A stretch of 64,000 nt of DNA from Anastatus disparis. Lineage: Eukaryota > Arthropoda > Insecta > Hymenoptera > Eupelmidae. The translations under genes were made by a program, and so were the position numbers. The DNA lies in contig JAFFSR010000292.1 of NCBI GenBank assembly GCA_017163975.1, positions 4,245,501 to 4,309,500 on the forward strand. Reading direction: 5' to 3'. This document shows positions 60,945-64,000 of the stretch, one piece after another. Numbering within the stretch: position 1 is the first letter of the stretch; each line of letters starts with the position of its first letter. The notes beneath the pieces are model-generated. The model saw only the letters and a program-made list of their open reading frames with translations. It did no database searches and had not been told where the DNA came from.

Positions 60945-61920
60945 ACAACATAATATAATTTTTTCCATCAACAAATTGAATCTTATGCATTATTTTCTCG
61001 ATGTACAATTCTTTAAAGCAGCATGTAACATATTCATTTTCCGTTTCTATCCAATGCGCATGAACATGCTCATTGAAACCTAAAGAATACCATTTTTTAC
61101 ATATTAAATAAATTTTTTCATTTTCATCATATTTAAATATACAAATTATTTCTACGAAAACAGGTAGAACATCAATATTTTCCTAACATAAAAAGAGATC
61201 TTGTTTAAATACGATTCCGATTTCCTCAAACCATTTTAATATAAACGTCGGTGTACGATAAAGGTCCATAAACAATGTTTTTTTTAATTGAATTCTTAAC
61301 CAAAAAAGTAAAAGTAAGAGATAATTGATTTTTTTTACACAAAGATAGAGGTAAATTAACTTTATTTTTTGAGAATCTACCGTAAGAAATAAAAACTCTA
61401 TGTTTTGCTTCGAAGCGCATACACCAAGTGTTAATTACTGGTCCTATATTTATAAATAAATGTACCTAATGTAATAAATAATGGTGTTTCGGTTTCAAAG
61501 GATCGTTTGGAAATAATTCTTATCTTAAATCTAAATATTCTTTTATCAATGATTTTAAATACGGTAGCAGCTCAATTTGAATTTATTTATTGAGAAAATT
61601 ATATCTATAATTCCTGTCATTATTAAAAACCATTTCCAGCTTTCCGTATCTTCTGGTATAAGATTATCTATTAACAACAGTAAATAAAAAATTAAAGTAA
61701 GCATTTCCGAAGGGTACATATTTACACTATTGTTAATTGAATGAGCCTCTGTTATTGGACGAGGTCTATCATTTTCATGCGTGCCGTAATTAAAATTGTT
61801 AATTCTAGAATCAATTGTTTCTAATGTAATACCTGTTACTTCTATTATATTTTTAAATAATAAAGACATATCATATCTGATAACGCCACTCAAAATGTCA
61901 TACATAATATCTGCACTCAT
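60945..61920 (-). pseudogene. C-terminal exons of a CACTA/CMC-type transposon protein
   Basis: Three blocks in order on the minus strand. 61920-61555: MSADIMYDILSGVIRYDMSL, then INNFNYGTHENDRPRPI and YLLLLIDNLIPEDTESWKWF. 61420-about 61226: MRFEAKHRVFISYGRFSKNK and NLPLSLCKKNQLSLTFTF. About 61200-60945: FEEIGIVFKQDLFLC, an in-frame stop, then YDENEKIYLICKKWYSLGFN and HVHAHWIETE. I recall the same order (short MH..EG-type block, FNYG, L..DLIPE, MRFEAKH, final exon with a cysteine and a VHA-like motif) from CACTA-like proteins in insect genomes. The catalytic N-terminal part is missing. Introns probably separate the blocks. The stop in the last block and the missing front mean it is not functional alone. 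Confidence 0.7.
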
Positions 61921-62555
61921 ATTCTCAGTAACATGATAATTATCTAAAATATTAAAAATACATTTTCATGTAACGAATTCCAAATGATGTAAATACCTCG
62001 GTAAATAGATTCTGATGTAAAAAATTTCTTTGTGGTTTTTATTAATAAATATATATCCTCTAAATTCTAATAGAATTCTTCTTAAAGATAGAGGATTTTC
62101 TGCTAGAACCTAGATTACTGCGATTTTGCAGGATGATTATAGTTATTAAGTACAACTAGATTTCTATTTGATTCAAGAACTAAGAATCAAATAAATTTTT
62201 CTTCTTACTCCTAGATTCTATTTTTTTCAGTGTAAAAGTTCCGAAAAAATTATTTAAAAATTTTTTTAAGGTCTAATAACCATCTAAACTTATTATAGAA
62301 TAGTTCAAACAAAGTAATTTTCTGAGGTTAATGCGTCTTAAAATATGTATACTATTTATGATCTGTCGATAAGTCGTGTTTTGAGATTTTTTGATAAAAA
62401 AATCGTAATTTGCATTTTGGCACGGGTTGATCACTTAATTTAGGGGCTCTAACAGCTTAAATCTTAGTTTTTTATGATAGCATATAACATTCTGGGGGGC
62501 GTCCGGTACGAATCATTAAGTTTGGGAAAAAAGTGCCGCCCTAATATATATATAT

Positions 62556-63766
62556 TGCGACGATTCAAAAATCGCGCTAGATTATAGTGCCTGTGCTCAG
62601 CCGCTACGAGGCGCTACTCCCGCAATAGGAATAGCGAGCTCCAGAGCATATATAAAGCGAGCCGCCAAGCCAGCATCGGACTCTCTCTCCTCTCTCTATG
62701 TAGAGAAGTTATGCTTTACATAGTGAGAGCTCTCCTACATGTTTCAATGTGTATAAGGGGGATTCCTATACACATTGCAGACCGTTCTTACCTGGGCTTA
62801 GCTTGACTAAGTTTTCCATCTATTCCCAATGACTATGTATAAGGGGGTTTCCTATACATAGTTTCCTATCTCTTACCTCCACCTTTTCCGTCGAGGTAGT
62901 TCCTCCGCCGGTCGATGGAGTTTCCACGAGTAGCTCATCTTCTCCTTGTCTACCCTGAGGCTTGGAGGTAGCATTATCGTGTCTTCCTGCGACACTGACC
63001 TACTTCCAGTCTATACTGGGTGTCATCGAGACGCTGCTCGTATTATCTGCCGCCGGTAAAGTAGATTCCGACCGTAACCGCCGTCGATAATACCGAACCC
63101 TGTAAATAGTTTATTTTTCTATTACCCTAGTTTGTAACCGATACCGATCGGAAGTATTGATAAGTATAATTTTTGTTAAACCGCGTCACCAGTAAAAATA
63201 ATACCGACCGCTTAAACATATAATTTAACTACCTTAATTATTCATATTTTTGCGTGCCGCCGTTTCCGGCTATTTTCCCGAGATTATTAATTGATTTATT
63301 CAACCTTGTATTAGTTATAAGTTCAACTCAATAAACGCAAAGGAATATTTACTGTGAAAAATATAATTGCACGACTCATACTCATTTACCAGTTCCGCTA
63401 AACCTGTCCTGTAAATCCACCCCGTCATTTACCACTTTAGTTTTAAGCTTGCTTATTTCATTAAATCAATTATTATTTAAACGCAATAGTAAATTCCTTT
63501 TCCTTTAACAGTAATGCATTTCTTTTATCAAAGTTAACTTTTCATTATTAAATTCATTTTTTTTTACTTTTATTATTCAATTCAGTAATTTCAATTAGTT
63601 TATAAGTTTGAACTTTGGCTTATTAGAACCTCCGACCGACCATCTTCCAGCATCAACCCTCAGGTAAAAGTAAAAGTCTGATGCCGCCGACGTCAACGAG
63701 TCGTCTACAGCAAACCGTCCGAGAAGCCAAATGTTACAATATATATATATATATATACTCGTCGCA
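62556..63766 (+). mobile_element. Probable solo LTR, 1.2 kb
   Basis: Begins TGCGACGA and ends TCGTCGCA, a perfect 8-bp inverted end with the TG...CA form of LTRs. Near the left end is a TATATAAAG box (about 62649), with pyrimidine-rich CTCTCTCTCCTCTCTCT just downstream, and further on an AATAAA signal (about 63332). No coding region adjoins it, and the 5-bp flanks (TATAT, ACACA) do not match. It may be a recombinant solo LTR. A related fragment lies at 54430-54640. Confidence 0.55.
62696..62862 (+). promoter_or_regulatory. Three hairpins downstream of the LTR TATA box
   Basis: Hairpin A (62696-62723) pairs CTATGTA with TACATAG. Hairpin B (62745-62777) pairs CAATGTGTATA with its complement around loop AGGGGGATTCC. 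Hairpin C (62832-62862) pairs ACTATGTATA with its complement around loop AGGGGGTTTCC. B and C have nearly the same loop but differ at two paired positions in a compensating way, which supports a structured RNA in the 5' transcribed part of the LTR. Confidence 0.55.
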
Positions 63767-63815
63767 ACACACACATATGCATACAGACATTTTTTGGAAA
63801 CCACTTATTTCGAAG
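63767..63815 (-). repeat. Fragment of the composite (GT)n repeat unit
   Basis: ACACACACATATGCATACAG, ACATTTTTTGGAAACCACTT and GAAGAAAGCA are the complement of the unit start at 14280-14400. The middle TIR-proximal bases are missing. Confidence 0.65.
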
Positions 63816-63831
63816 AAAGCAATAGATTATA

Positions 63832-64000
63832 TATGGCTGATTCCATTCAGATTCATGCAGGACGACACTGATCGAATTTTTTTTTTTGTTCTAAGTAATA
63901 AAAATACCTTCTATTATGTATATGAAGATAAAATTTACCTCATAGAACGCTCAAAATTTTTTTTTTTTTACTACAGCAGTTTTAGTGTTGGATGTAAAAA
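63832..64000 (-). repeat. Dispersed repeat shared with 29400-29570
   Basis: Near complement of 29400-29570: CATTCAGATTCATGCAGG, CTGATCGAATTTTTTTTT, and AGTGTTGGATG matching AACATTCAACACT. It runs off the window edge. Confidence 0.6.

Larger units (their letters stand above)
60510..62232 (-). mobile_element. CACTA-like element with CACTGAAAAAA ends, 1.7 kb
   Basis: The ends are CACTGAAAAAAGTAGAATCT and its near complement. The left arm of the large inverted repeat shows the empty site GTACGTAAAAGTTCC. The filled site reads GTACGTA-element-TAAAAGTTCC, a 2-bp TA duplication. It encodes the C-terminal part of a transposon protein on the minus strand, so it is probably an internally deleted derivative. 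Confidence 0.85.
59595..62545 (-). repeat. Right arm of the large inverted repeat
   Basis: Near complement of 54735-56640 and 57971-58080 with the insertion 60510-62232 removed. It lacks both insertions of the left arm. The outer end reads CGTCCGGTACGAATCATTAA... CCGCCCTAATATATATATAT. Confidence 0.85.

Overview
This is very AT-rich eukaryotic nuclear DNA, most likely from an insect. It carries interrupted transposase genes with canonical GT-AG introns, PIF/Harbinger, CACTA-like, Kolobok/Mutator-like, Helitron-like and Ty3/gypsy sequences, a tRNA-derived SINE with a target duplication, and many foldback MITEs. That mix fits an arthropod; an AT-rich hymenopteran is my guess, but nothing here proves it. 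I found no conserved cellular housekeeping gene, tRNA gene, rRNA gene or CRISPR array. The window is essentially a graveyard and nest of mobile elements, many inserted into each other.

Layout. 0.1-13.3 kb: a foldback element, a 2.7 kb terminal-inverted-repeat (TIR) element with a broken gene and GTTA duplication, a decayed transposase carrying a DNCSGQNRN motif, several MITEs, and a foldback element inserted in a 50-bp minisatellite. 14.2-19.9 kb: three units of an unusual repeat, each with TIR-like ends, a (GT)n tract and an internal ladder of about 160 bp. 19.9-25.4 kb: a MITE with a nested SINE fragment, a degenerate AAATATTTC tract, a putative LTR, a leucine-rich-repeat-like pseudogene and a Ty3/gypsy pol remnant. 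26-34.6 kb: large palindromic MITEs, including a Tc1/mariner-like one, an inverted block of the satellite-like ladder, and a SINE with a 14-bp target duplication. 35.4-39.3 kb: a PIF/Harbinger transposase with an intact DDE triad and five exons, flanked by palindromes, and a divergent partner gene. 41.5-47.25 kb: the most unusual unit, a Rep/Pif1-helicase (Helitron-type) coding region inside long terminal inverted repeats whose ends are themselves matching 111-bp palindromic modules. A G-rich array follows at 47.5-47.7 kb. 49.5-53.8 kb: a Kolobok/Mutator-like transposon with perfect 20-bp ends (TTAA included) whose transposase carries a C-terminal DEDDh exonuclease domain. 54-64 kb: a large inverted repeat with arms at about 54.7-58.1 and 59.6-62.5 kb. 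Its arms have been invaded independently, so each serves as the empty site for the other's insertions. A probable solo LTR follows, with covarying hairpins downstream of its TATA box.

The genes do not form a pathway; each serves its own element. The useful story is structural: TTAA-targeting elements, CACTGAAAA-ended elements with 2-bp duplications, and palindromic MITEs recur, and their nesting gives relative ages. Most coding remnants carry frameshifts at homopolymers, which is either decay or assembly error; the Harbinger transposase is the clearest exception.
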